Positions 42,392 through 50,140 of a stretch of DNA of 64,000 nt are shown here, one piece after another. The notes under the pieces are model-generated. The model was not told the DNA's origin, did no database searches, and saw only the letters and a program-made list of their open reading frames with translations. The position numbers and the translations under genes were made by a program. How positions within the stretch are numbered: the stretch's first letter is position 1; each line of letters starts with the position of its first letter. Origin of the DNA: Mycolicibacterium insubricum (lineage in GTDB: Bacteria; Actinomycetota; Actinomycetes; Mycobacteriales; Mycobacteriaceae); the NCBI RefSeq assembly GCF_010731615.1, contig NZ_AP022618.1:2914001-2978000 (forward strand), written 5' to 3'.

Positions 42392-42394
42392 GCT
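42389..42394 (+). promoter_or_regulatory. -10 hexamer TAGGCT of the kinase gene, overlapping the malQ stop
   Basis: TAGGCT (TANNNT) begins on the malQ stop codon TAG and ends 7 nt before ATG 42402, with no Shine-Dalgarno sequence between. The kinase probably has its own leaderless promoter in addition to any read-through from malQ. Confidence 0.45.
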
Positions 42395-42401
42395 TTGCCC
42401 C

Positions 42402-43763
42402 ATGCCGCTGACCGAGGGACAGACTTTCGCCGGGTATACCGTCGTGCGGCTGTTGGGTGCCGGCGGGATGGGCGAGGTCTATCTGGTGCAGCATCCCCGG
42501 CTGCCCCGCCAGGACGCGCTGAAGATCCTCGGCGCCGAGGTCACCACCGACGAGGCGTACCGCAAGCGGTTCCTGCTGGAGGCCGAACTCACCGCCGGGC
42601 TGTGGCATCCGCACATCGTCGCCGTGCACGACCGCGGGGAGTTCGACGGCCAGCTGTGGATCGCCATGGACTACATCGACGGCGTGCAGGCCGGCGAGCT
42701 GCTGGCCGAGTTCCCGCAGGGGCTGCCGCCGGAGCGGGTGCTGCGGATCGTCACCGCCATCGCCGAGGCGCTGGACTACGCCCACGAGCGGCATCTGCTG
42801 CACCGCGACGTCAAACCCGCGAACATCCTGATCGCCGATCCGGGCACCCCGAGCGCGCGTCCCGTGCTGGCCGATTTCGGCATCGCCCGCCGCGATGACG
42901 CCAACAACGGGCTGACCGGGACGAATATGGCCGTCGGCACCGTCGCCTACGCCGCGCCGGAACAGCTGATGGGCGCCGAGCTCGACGGCCGGGCCGACCA
43001 GTACGCGCTGGCGGCGACGGCATACCACCTGCTCACCGGTTCCCCGCCGTTCGAGCACTCCAACCCCGCCGTGGTGATCAGTTCGCACCTGACCTCACCG
43101 GTGCCGCGGCTGGCGGTGCACCGGCCCGAGCTGGCCGCCCTGGATCCCGCGCTGCGCAAGGCCATGTCCAAGGCACCCGCCGACCGGTTCGACCGGTGCG
43201 TGGACTTCGCCCGGGCACTGGGGCATCACCTGGAATCCGGTTACATCCCGACCGACGACGTGCTGGCCACCGCGGCGGCTCCGGTGCAGAGCCACACCCA
43301 TACCCACTCGCACCGGGCCGCCGGCCCGTCGTGGCGCCGGCCGCGGGTCCTGGTTCCCGCCGCGTTGATCGCCGTCGCTCTCATCGCGGGGATCTTCGCC
43401 GCGGGTGCGCTCACCGGTGACCGGGAGGCCTCCGACGCCGATCCCCCCTCGTCGCATACCGCGGCGCCGGCGGAGACGGTGATCGAACAGGCTCCCGGCG
43501 CGGTGGTCGGCGCGGCCTGCAAGGAGGACGGCGCCACCGGCCTGACCTCCGATGGCGCCCTCGTGCACTGCGCGCGCCTGCAGTACACCGACCGTCATCT
43601 TTGGTCGCTGACGCCCGGGGAGCTGACGAATCCGGTGCTCACCACCTCCCCCACCGCGGAGCCGGCCGTCGATACCGAGTCCCCGGTCCGCATCTGCATG
43701 TCCCAGACCGGACACACCCGAGACCGCTGCACCGACGACATCAACACGGCCAACGGCGGCTGA
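42402..43763 (+). CDS. Transmembrane Ser/Thr protein kinase (PknF-like)
   Basis: 453 residues: a Hanks-type kinase domain (~10-275) with glycine loop GAGGMGEV, ALKIL lysine, HRDVKPAN catalytic loop, DFG and AAPEQ. A His/Thr-rich juxtamembrane strip (HTHTHSH) and a transmembrane helix (VLVPAALIAVALIAGIFAAGAL, ~323-344) follow. The ~105-residue outer domain has four Cys, likely two disulfides. All catalytic residues are present. No PASTA or NHL sensor is seen; the secreted PASTA-like protein encoded next could be a partner, which is only inference. Confidence 0.9.
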   Translation: MPLTEGQTFAGYTVVRLLGAGGMGEVYLVQHPRLPRQDALKILGAEVTTDEAYRKRFLLEAELTAGLWHPHIVAVHDRGEFDGQLWIAMDYIDGVQAGELLAEFPQGLPPERVLRIVTAIAEALDYAHERHLLHRDVKPANILIADPGTPSARPVLADFGIARRDDANNGLTGTNMAVGTVAYAAPEQLMGAELDGRADQYALAATAYHLLTGSPPFEHSNPAVVISSHLTSPVPRLAVHRPELAALDPALRKAMSKAPADRFDRCVDFARALGHHLESGYIPTDDVLATAAAPVQSHTHTHSHRAAGPSWRRPRVLVPAALIAVALIAGIFAAGALTGDREASDADPPSSHTAAPAETVIEQAPGAVVGAACKEDGATGLTSDGALVHCARLQYTDRHLWSLTPGELTNPVLTTSPTAEPAVDTESPVRICMSQTGHTRDRCTDDINTANGG

Positions 43764-43871
43764 GCCGGCGAAACGTTTCCGGCGTCCGCGGCAATGTATG
43801 AGGTAGCGCGCCCGCGGTGACGCGGCGCAAACTGCACTATCGTCGGTGCGAGAGACAAGGACGGAGGCCGG

Positions 43872-44279
43872 ATGAAGAAGATCGCCCTGATGATCGGCGG
43901 CGCAGCCGTCACCGCCGGCGTGGTGATTCTCGCCACCGGTCCGGCGTCGGCCGACGTCCCGGACGTGACCGGGGAAACCTACGGTCAGGCCGTGGCGATC
44001 CTGAAGAACCAGGGCTACAAGGCCGTGTTCGCCGGGTCCGTCGGCGACGATCTGCCGCAGTCCCAGTGCATCGTGATCGCCCAGAATTCCTCCGGCCGCA
44101 ATCAGCGACTGCGGCTGGACTGCAAGCTCGCACCCGGTCAGACCATGCCGGTGGCCCCCAACACCCATCGCCTGGTCCCGCAGGGCGGTTCGATGCCCGG
44201 CCTGCCCGACGGCAACGGCAACGGCCGGCCGACCCCGGGTGCCGGCACGGTGGTTGTGCAGCCCGTCCCGGTGGGCTGA
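43872..44279 (+). CDS. Secreted PASTA-like protein
   Basis: 135 residues. A Sec signal peptide (residues ~1-27, KKIALMIGG... ending in PASAD) is followed by a single PASTA-like module (VPDVTGETYGQAVAILKNQG..., ~29-85) with two Cys (CIVIAQ and LDCKL), then a Pro/Gly-rich tail. Small secreted proteins of this kind are common in mycobacteria; their function is unknown. ATG 43872 follows GGAGG. A transcript start is plausible at TATCGT ~30 nt upstream. Confidence 0.82.
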   Translation: MKKIALMIGGAAVTAGVVILATGPASADVPDVTGETYGQAVAILKNQGYKAVFAGSVGDDLPQSQCIVIAQNSSGRNQRLRLDCKLAPGQTMPVAPNTHRLVPQGGSMPGLPDGNGNGRPTPGAGTVVVQPVPVG

Positions 44280-44280
44280 G

Positions 44281-44405
44281 CCGCTCGCCCCGCCTCCGCC
44301 GGGTCTCGCCGAACCGCCGGTTTGTTACGGCGGTCCCGGCTTCCCCTCGGCTCCGCCGGCACTCACTCCGCTCGCCCCGCCTCCGCCGAGCCTCGCCGAA
44401 CCGCC
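44281..44405 (-). repeat. Dispersed palindromic 3'-end element, copy C (full) plus a half copy
   Basis: The full copy (44329-44405) reads on the minus strand from GGCGGTTCGGCGAGG to GCCGGGACCGCC. A second, 5'-half copy (44281-44320) follows downstream. They fill the space between the convergent PASTA-like and SDR genes. The full copy overlaps the SDR reading frame and supplies its last ~26 codons. Confidence 0.85.
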
Positions 44406-45263
44406 GCTGATCATGGCGTGCAGCTCGTCGAGTGTGTAGGGCGGCGAGTCGTGGTGATCTCGGTAGCCCAGCAGCGACGGGGTGGGCCGGTCGAACCGGC
44501 CGACGAAACCACCGGCGGCGATCAGGATCTGTCCGGTGACACCGGCCGCCAGGTCGCTGGCCAGGTACGCGTACGTCGGCGCGACGTACTCCGGCGGAGC
44601 GGCGTCCAGCGCGCCGTGCATGCTCATCTCGTCGAGCAGGCCGCGCCGGTTCAGCTCGACGATTTGCGCCTCGTAGTCCGGCCCGGTGGACAGTCGGGTC
44701 CGCGCGCCCGGGCACACCACGTTGGCCCGCACCCCGAATTCGCGGAGTTCGGCGGCCACAGCGCTGGTCAGTCCGTTCACCGCGCCCTTACCTGCCGGGT
44801 ATCCGGTGCCACCGTAGTCGCCGAGGAAGGCGAACGAGCTGGTGTTGACGATCGACCCGGCGCGCCGGGCCACCAGATGCGGTGCGACGGCCCGGCACAT
44901 GTGGAACACCGTGCCCAGATGCGCGGCGATCAGCTCGTCGAAGTCGGCGGTGCTGATGTTCAGGATCGAGGAGCCGGGCGGCTCGGCGATCCCGGCGCAG
45001 TTGATCAGCGCGTCGATGCGTCCCCAGCCATCCAGGCAGGCGGCCGTCAGCGCGGCCGCGGTCGTCTCGTCGGACGGGGACCCAGCGAACCCGATCGTGT
45101 TGTCGCCGAGCGTCTCGACGGTGTCGGCGACGGCATCCGGGTCGCGGCCGTTGACCACCACCCGGGCGCCGAGCTCGGCGAGTAGCTGCGCGACGGCCCG
45201 ACCGACCCCGCGGGTGCCGCCGACGACGATTGCGGCCCGGCCGGCCAGCATCGGTGAAGACAT
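44325..45263 (-). CDS. SDR-family oxidoreductase with a repeat-derived C-terminal tail
   Basis: 312 residues. Complete classical SDR: VVGGTRGVGRAVAQ nucleotide motif (~13-26), NCAG (~90), Ser in IVNTSSFAF (~140) and YPAGK catalytic Tyr/Lys (~155-159). The substrate-binding and C-terminal parts are normal up to TLDELHAMI. After that, ~26 Gly/Ala/Ser residues are encoded by the palindromic repeat element, so the original stop codon was probably lost when the element arrived. ATG 45263 is 15 bp from the divergent DUF2993 gene. Confidence 0.88.
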   Translation of the reverse strand: MSSPMLAGRAAIVVGGTRGVGRAVAQLLAELGARVVVNGRDPDAVADTVETLGDNTIGFAGSPSDETTAAALTAACLDGWGRIDALINCAGIAEPPGSSILNISTADFDELIAAHLGTVFHMCRAVAPHLVARRAGSIVNTSSFAFLGDYGGTGYPAGKGAVNGLTSAVAAELREFGVRANVVCPGARTRLSTGPDYEAQIVELNRRGLLDEMSMHGALDAAPPEYVAPTYAYLASDLAAGVTGQILIAAGGFVGRFDRPTPSLLGYRDHHDSPPYTLDELHAMISGGSARLGGGGASGVSAGGAEGKPGPP

Positions 45264-45278
45264 TCTTGGGATACTGCC

Positions 45279-46067
45279 ATGGTGTTCCCCGATCTCGGGC
45301 TGCCGTGGCTGCCGCGCCCACCGGCGCCGGCGCGCTGGGCTGCCTCGGCCGGCGCGGCGATGGCCTATCAGGCCCTGCTGTCGACGGTGAGTCTGTTGGC
45401 CACCGGCCGGACGATCACCGTGCGGCTGGACACCGGGGATCTGGTGGTGCGGGTGGACCGGTTCGACTCCCCGCTGGCACCGGCGCGGCTGGCCGCCGGA
45501 CGGCTCGACGACATGCGTCTCGACCTCTCCGAAATCCGTTGGCAGGGGCGAGTATTCGAGCGGGCCGAGGTGGTGCTGCACAAGGTCACCGTCGGCCCCG
45601 GGCCGTTGCCGATGCTGATGGCCGGACCCATCGACCTGGCCGTCGAGGTGCACGGCACTCAGGCGTCGGATCTGCTGGCCGCCGTCCAGCCGGGGCTGGG
45701 TAGCCGGCTGGGCGACGACGGGAAGGCCCGGCTGTGGCTGGCCCGGCGTCCGTCGCTGGGGTGGATGGAGGTGTCCCCCGAGCTCGACGGTTCCGGGCTG
45801 TGGGTCCGCCCGCGGGTCCTGGGCTGGGGCAACCGGCGGCTGCGGCTGCCGCCGTGGACACCCGCGCGCGCGGTCCCGCTGACCGGACTGCCGCAGGGAC
45901 TCACGGTCAGCGGCATCGAGTTGGGCGCCGACACCCTGGTGATCCGCGGGCGGTTGGCGCAGTGGCGCATCGAGATGCCGCGGGCCCGGCTGGAGAGCAT
46001 CGTCGCCGCGCTGCGGGTGACCGGACTGCCGCTGCTCAACCTGCGCCGCGCCGCGCCCGACGACTGA
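45279..46067 (+). CDS. DUF2993 (LmeA-like) lipid-binding protein
   Basis: 262 residues resembling the DUF2993/LmeA family of tubular lipid-binding-type proteins: repeated beta-strand blocks (ITVRLDTGDLVVRVDRFDS, DDMRLDLSEIRWQGRVFERAEVVLHKV, PLTGLPQGLTVSGIELGADTLVIRG). LmeA is involved in lipomannan maturation in mycobacteria; the role of this paralogue is unknown. No clear signal peptide, though a weakly hydrophobic stretch lies near residues 18-45. Divergent from the SDR with only 15 bp between start codons. Confidence 0.75.
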   Translation: MVFPDLGLPWLPRPPAPARWAASAGAAMAYQALLSTVSLLATGRTITVRLDTGDLVVRVDRFDSPLAPARLAAGRLDDMRLDLSEIRWQGRVFERAEVVLHKVTVGPGPLPMLMAGPIDLAVEVHGTQASDLLAAVQPGLGSRLGDDGKARLWLARRPSLGWMEVSPELDGSGLWVRPRVLGWGNRRLRLPPWTPARAVPLTGLPQGLTVSGIELGADTLVIRGRLAQWRIEMPRARLESIVAALRVTGLPLLNLRRAAPDD

Positions 46068-46162
46068 GTCGAAATTGCCGTCACCGCTGCCGGCCGGTAG
46101 GCAATAGGGTCATACCTGTACACATCACGGCAGTACGACGACGAGGTTGGAGCGAGGTGGGC

Positions 46163-46912
46163 ATGGGCTCGGTGTCGCATCTGCACACCGGAGGCAACCG
46201 GACGCTCGGCACCACCACCACCGACATTCGCCAGATGCCCGATTGGCGGAGCTTCGAGGGTGTGCACGCGCGGCTGGTCCCCGCTTCGCGACTGGGTCCG
46301 TCGCGCCGGGCCGTCGACTATGCGTGGGAGATCGCACCCGGGGTGTTCGAGGTGCTGTGCGTGCCCGACGGCGGCGGCTTCCGGTATCTGAGCTCCGAGC
46401 AGTTGCGCGGACTGGCGCCGGGTCCGCTGGCGGAGTTGCGGGCGGTCGCGCGGCGCAACAGCGCAGCCGTGCCGGTCGACAGCGTGGAACTGCACAACCG
46501 CCGCGCCGGCGAATACCAGCAGCTCAGCGGCTCCTCGCCGTTCGTCGCGGCCAAGATCCTGGATCCGGCCGCCGCCGGGCTGCTGCCGGGTGGGTCGGGG
46601 GCCGGTCCGGTGCTGGTCGAGCCGGCCGAGCCGGGCGCGGGAGAGGTGGCGTTGCTGGCCGGAATGCCCTCGGCCTACACACTTTTGGTTCACCGGCTGC
46701 GGTCATTGCCGGAGTTCGTGTCGGCGGTCGACGCGATGGTGACCGCCTGCCGTCGCAGTCGGGAGGTGCTGCCCGCACCGCTGAGCGCGGATCTGTTCCT
46801 GTGGCGCCGCGGTGCGCTGCACCGGATCACCCGGGTCGATGCGGCCAGCGGCGACATCCTGATGGATGAGCCCGCCGAGCTGCAGAATGCCCTGGCGGAT
46901 CTGGCGCACTGA
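46163..46912 (+). CDS. Hypothetical protein, unknown family
   Basis: 249 residues, soluble, no signal peptide or membrane segment. I do not recognise it. Visible features: the N-terminal SHLHTGGNRTLG, a central VELHNRRAGEYQQLSGSSPFVAAKILDPAAAGLL, and a helical C-terminal half ending ELQNALADLAH. ATG 46163 and GTG 46157 are both possible; GGAG lies upstream of each. It is convergent with the whiB6-like gene, and GC content and codon use look native. Confidence 0.6.
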   Translation: MGSVSHLHTGGNRTLGTTTTDIRQMPDWRSFEGVHARLVPASRLGPSRRAVDYAWEIAPGVFEVLCVPDGGGFRYLSSEQLRGLAPGPLAELRAVARRNSAAVPVDSVELHNRRAGEYQQLSGSSPFVAAKILDPAAAGLLPGGSGAGPVLVEPAEPGAGEVALLAGMPSAYTLLVHRLRSLPEFVSAVDAMVTACRRSREVLPAPLSADLFLWRRGALHRITRVDAASGDILMDEPAELQNALADLAH

Positions 46913-46944
46913 CTCAGCACATTGGCTCGTTGTCGGTCGTCTTG

Positions 46945-47256
46945 TCAGTCGTCGGCTTCGGTGCGAATGACGCGCCGGCGGGTGCCGGTGCGCGCCGGAT
47001 AGCCGCCGAATTCGGCGAGGTTGCGCAGCTGCTTGAGCGCGAAGGCGCGGCCGCGGCCGCCCTCGGGGACGACGACGCCCGCCCACAGGCCCTCGGCGCC
47101 AGGGGTCTCGACGGCTTCGCGGGCGCACAGCCACCGCTTGGGGCAGGACCGGCAGATGGTCTTGGCCTCGGCGTCGGGGGCGTCGAACCAGCGGTCCGGG
47201 TCGGACGTGCAGACGCCGAGGACCAGATCGACGGGGATGGGATGTGCTGCGGTCAT
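46945..47256 (-). CDS. whiB6: WhiB6-like iron-sulfur transcription factor
   Basis: 103 residues. The four cluster cysteines are C16, C35, C38 and C44 (CxxC-x5-C intact), followed by the GLWAG turn (~58) and a basic C-terminus. The run DPDRWFDAPDAEAKTICRSC and AGVVVPEGGRGRAFALKQLR matches what I recall of M. tuberculosis WhiB6, which controls ESX-1 and DosR-linked genes. ATG 47256 follows GGAGGG. It is divergent from an EspM-like gene, the same pairing as Rv3862c/Rv3863. No ESX-1 genes lie in this window. Confidence 0.88.
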   Translation of the reverse strand: MTAAHPIPVDLVLGVCTSDPDRWFDAPDAEAKTICRSCPKRWLCAREAVETPGAEGLWAGVVVPEGGRGRAFALKQLRNLAEFGGYPARTGTRRRVIRTEADD

Positions 47257-47297
47257 CGGACCCTCCGGGAAGTTTCGGTTCGCACCGGCGGTGCGTT

Positions 47298-47562
47298 GTG
47301 CTACGAGATTAACACAAAACCGTAGCACCGCAACATTTCGTGCGAAAAAGTTTCGTTGCATGCGCAAATAGCGTTTCGGCAGCCACGAAAAGCCGATTTA
47401 CCAGCATGTATATCCGGCATATAGGGTGCCGTACCGCGCCGTGACGCTTCGGATTCATCCGATACCGAAGCAGCACGCCCCCGCCGAGCCGGTGCCCTTT
47501 TCCCATAGCGGGCGCTTCTATATGCTTCGGTCAGCACGAAATTTCTGTAGCAACCCGTAGCA
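47298..47562. promoter_or_regulatory. whiB6-espM intergenic region with repeated CGTAGCA motifs
   Basis: The 317-bp gap (47257-47573) is notably AT-rich. GTGCTACG (47298-47305) and CGTAGCAC (47321-47328) form a perfect inverted repeat near whiB6, with half-sites 22 bp apart. TGTAGCA (47546-47552) and CGTAGCA (47556-47562) form a direct repeat 10 bp apart just before the espM Shine-Dalgarno sequence AGGAGG. Both spacings suit protein binding on one face of the helix. A likely operator for EspM or another regulator; TATATCC/CATATAGG near 47410-47425 may be promoter -10s. Confidence 0.55.
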
Positions 47563-47573
47563 GGAGGCTTCCC

Positions 47574-48644
47574 ATGGACCACCACCCGGATGCACCCGGC
47601 GGCCCTGAGCGCCTGACCCTGCGCTGCGGACAGCAGATCGCGACGGTCGAACCCGACCGCGGAGAGATCACCCTCGGGCGCGACCCGTCGTCGGTGCTGC
47701 GCCTCGACTACTCCTGGCTGTCCCGCGTGCACGTGCGGCTCCGGCCCGAGCGCAACTACTGGCTCGCCGTCGACAACAGCCGCAACGGCATGTTCGTCGA
47801 TGGGGTTCGCCACGAATCCGTCGTGGTGACCGACGGGATGACCCTGCGCCTCGGCGACGCCGACGGGCTGGCGGTGGACCTCTATCTCGGCGACGTCGAC
47901 GAGGACGAACTGCTCGCGGATGAGGATCCCGGGTTGACCAGCGAAGAGCCCATCGACCCGGCGCTGGCCCGCGTCGGCGCGGCGGTCGCTGCCCGGCGCC
48001 GCGAGCTGGAGCTGACCCAGCGCGGCCTGGCCCGGGACAAGATCATCAACGCCGGCGCCCTGATCGCGTTCGAAAAGGGCCGCAGCTGGCCACACGAAAG
48101 CACCAGGGCCCGCCTCGAGCAGGTGCTGCAGTGGCCGGTCGGCTCGATCGCCGAGATCCGCGAGGGCGCGCCTTCCCCCGACGAGGAATCCACCCAGGTC
48201 ATCTCCACCGCCGTCGCCTCGCCGCTGATCGCCCAGACCATCCAGCTGGCGCTCAAAAGCATCGAGACCGCCATCGCCGCGCTGCCGCCGGTCGACGCCG
48301 CCGATTATTCGGAGCGGGCCGGGGCGATCCTGTCGGATCTGCGCAACCTGCAGACCGTCGCCGCCGACGCCGCCCGCAATGCCCCGGGAGCACCGGCGCT
48401 GGTGGTGGCGCTCGGCCAGGTGCGCCGCCATCACGACGAGCTGATGACGACCGCCGCGACGGCCGCCGACGCGCCGCTGGGCCGTCGGCTCTACGCCGCG
48501 CGGCGACGCTGCGGCCTGACCGCCGAGGACGCGGCGCTGGCCGCGGCGGTTCCGGTCAGCGTGATCAATACCGCCGAGGCCGAGCAGCCGGTACCCGAGC
48601 ACACCGCAGCCGCACTGGAGTCGCTGATCAGCCAGTTGGGATGA
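47574..48644 (+). CDS. espM: EspM-like regulator: FHA domain plus helix-turn-helix domains
   Basis: 356 residues. An FHA domain (~20-100: GRDPSSVLRLDYSWLSRVHVRL, DNSRNGMFVDG) is followed by an XRE-type HTH (~125-185: VAARRRELELTQRGLARDKIINAGALIAFEKGR). A helical middle has TIQLALKSIETAIAALPP, and a second HTH-like segment is near the C-terminus (~303-340: RLYAARRRCGLTAEDAALAAAVPVSVIN). This matches EspM (Rv3863), which represses the divergent whiB6 gene in response to the ESX-1 system. ATG 47574 follows AGGAGG. A second FHA protein at 62667 shares its N-terminal and middle parts. Confidence 0.8.
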   Translation: MDHHPDAPGGPERLTLRCGQQIATVEPDRGEITLGRDPSSVLRLDYSWLSRVHVRLRPERNYWLAVDNSRNGMFVDGVRHESVVVTDGMTLRLGDADGLAVDLYLGDVDEDELLADEDPGLTSEEPIDPALARVGAAVAARRRELELTQRGLARDKIINAGALIAFEKGRSWPHESTRARLEQVLQWPVGSIAEIREGAPSPDEESTQVISTAVASPLIAQTIQLALKSIETAIAALPPVDAADYSERAGAILSDLRNLQTVAADAARNAPGAPALVVALGQVRRHHDELMTTAATAADAPLGRRLYAARRRCGLTAEDAALAAAVPVSVINTAEAEQPVPEHTAAALESLISQLG

Positions 48645-48663
48645 TGCCGGATTGACAGAACCG

Positions 48664-48679
48664 ATACCCATAGGGGTAT
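48664..48679. promoter_or_regulatory. CsoR/CstR-type operator, site 1
   Basis: ATACCCATAGGGGTAT has arms ATACCC/GGGTAT, the C/G-tract dyad bound by CsoR-family repressors (copper-sensing CsoR, persulfide-sensing CstR). It lies ~56 bp upstream of the persulfide dioxygenase start, next to a TATATTTG -10-like sequence. Confidence 0.7.
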
Positions 48680-48697
48680 ATTTGTCAGCGAACTTTC

Positions 48698-48715
48698 AAT
48701 ACCCCCGCAGGTATT
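48698..48715. promoter_or_regulatory. CsoR/CstR-type operator, site 2
   Basis: AATACCCCCGCAGGTATT has arms AATACC/GGTATT and a 6-bp centre. Its centre is 35 bp from that of site 1. Two such sites before sulfur-detoxification genes is the arrangement known for CstR. The repressor gene is not in the window. Confidence 0.65.
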
Positions 48716-48734
48716 TATCAGGAGGCCGGAAATC

Positions 48735-50114
48735 ATGAAGTTCATTCAGTACTACCTGGACTGCCTCTCGCACGCGTCCTATCTGATCGGCGACGAGTCG
48801 ACCGGCCGGGCCGTGGTCATCGACCCGCAGCGCGACATCGCCGAATACCTGGCGGACGCGGAGAAACTCGGCCTGAAAATCGAGCTCGTCATCGAGACCC
48901 ACTTCCACGCCGACTTCCTGTCCGGGCACTTGGAGCTGGCCAACGCCACCGGTGCGCGGATCGTCTACTCCTCGGTCGCTGCGCCCGAGTTCGACTACCT
49001 GCCCGTCGCCGACGGCGAGCGCTACTCGCTGGGCGAGGTGACCCTGGAGTTCCTGCACACCCCGGGCCACACCCCGGAGTCGCTGAGCATCGTGGTCTAC
49101 GAGCACCCGGGCGACACGGTCCCCTACGGTGTGCTGACCGGCGACACCCTGTTCATCGGCGACGTCGGGCGCCCCGACCTGCTGGCCTCGATCGGCTTCA
49201 CCCGCGAGGAGCTGGCCGACAAGCTCTACGACTCGCTGCACGACAAGCTGATGCCGCTGCCCGATGCCACCCGCGTCTACCCCGCCCACGGCGCCGGGTC
49301 GGCCTGCGGCAAGAACCTGTCGACCGAGCTGTGGTCGACGATCGGCGACCAGAAGCAGGACAACTACGCGCTGCGCGCGCCGGACAAGGCGTCGTTCATG
49401 CAGCTGGTCACCGAGGGCCAGCCGCCCGCGCCGGGCTACTTCGTCTACGACGCGATCCTCAACCGCAAGGACCGCGAGCTGCTGGATGAGACCGCTCTGC
49501 CGCCGGCCATGGACTACCAGGCGATGCGCGTCGCCGTCGACGCCGGCGCGCTGCTGCTCGACGGCCGCAGCCCCGAGGAGTTCGCCCAGGGGCATCTGCG
49601 CGGCGCGGTCAACGTCGCCCTCGACGGCCGGTACGCCGAGTTCGCCGGTTCGGTGATCCCGCCCGACACCGACATCGTCCTGGTGATCGACCACGGTCAG
49701 GAGCTGGAGGGCAAGAACCGGCTGGCCCGCATCGGCTTCGACCGGGTGATCGGCTACCTGGAACACCCGAAGACGACCATGGCCGCCCACGCCGACGACG
49801 TGCAGCGCGCGTCCCGGCTGACCGCGCAAGCGTTCCAGGAGCGCACCCGCGACGTCGCCGGTCTGCAGATTGTCGATGTCCGCAACCCCGGGGAGACCGA
49901 GGACGGCATGGTGCCCGGCGCGGTCAGCATCCCCGTCGGCCAGTTGCCGGCGCGGTCCGGGGAGCTCGATCCGAACCGGCCCACCGTGGTCTACTGCGCT
50001 GGAGGGTACCGTTCATCCGTGGCGGCGAGCCTGCTGCGGCAGCGTGGTTTCGCCGACGTCAGTGACATCCTCGGGGGCTACACCGCGTGGGACGAGTCGG
50101 TCCAGAACGCCTGA
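48735..50114 (+). CDS. Persulfide dioxygenase (ETHE1-like MBL fold) fused to two rhodanese domains
   Basis: 459 residues: a metallo-beta-lactamase fold (~1-240) with THFHADFLSGH, LEFLHTPGHTPESLS and LTGDTLFIGDVGRPDL. Next comes a rhodanese-like domain without the active Cys (~262-350: LLDGRSPEEFAQGHLRGAVN), then a complete rhodanese domain (~370-459) with active Cys in VVYCAGGYRSS. It would oxidise glutathione- or mycothiol-type persulfides to sulfite and move sulfane sulfur. ATG 48735 follows AGGAGG. Leads an operon with an SQR-like gene, under two CsoR/CstR-like operators. Confidence 0.9.
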   Translation: MKFIQYYLDCLSHASYLIGDESTGRAVVIDPQRDIAEYLADAEKLGLKIELVIETHFHADFLSGHLELANATGARIVYSSVAAPEFDYLPVADGERYSLGEVTLEFLHTPGHTPESLSIVVYEHPGDTVPYGVLTGDTLFIGDVGRPDLLASIGFTREELADKLYDSLHDKLMPLPDATRVYPAHGAGSACGKNLSTELWSTIGDQKQDNYALRAPDKASFMQLVTEGQPPAPGYFVYDAILNRKDRELLDETALPPAMDYQAMRVAVDAGALLLDGRSPEEFAQGHLRGAVNVALDGRYAEFAGSVIPPDTDIVLVIDHGQELEGKNRLARIGFDRVIGYLEHPKTTMAAHADDVQRASRLTAQAFQERTRDVAGLQIVDVRNPGETEDGMVPGAVSIPVGQLPARSGELDPNRPTVVYCAGGYRSSVAASLLRQRGFADVSDILGGYTAWDESVQNA

Positions 50115-50140
50115 ATACGAGCGGGAAGAGATAAGCGAGT

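Noticed and set aside
46945..47367. Longer WhiB6-like start at 47367
   Set aside because: The extra 37 residues cover the AT-rich operator region, and ATG 47256 has a good Shine-Dalgarno sequence.
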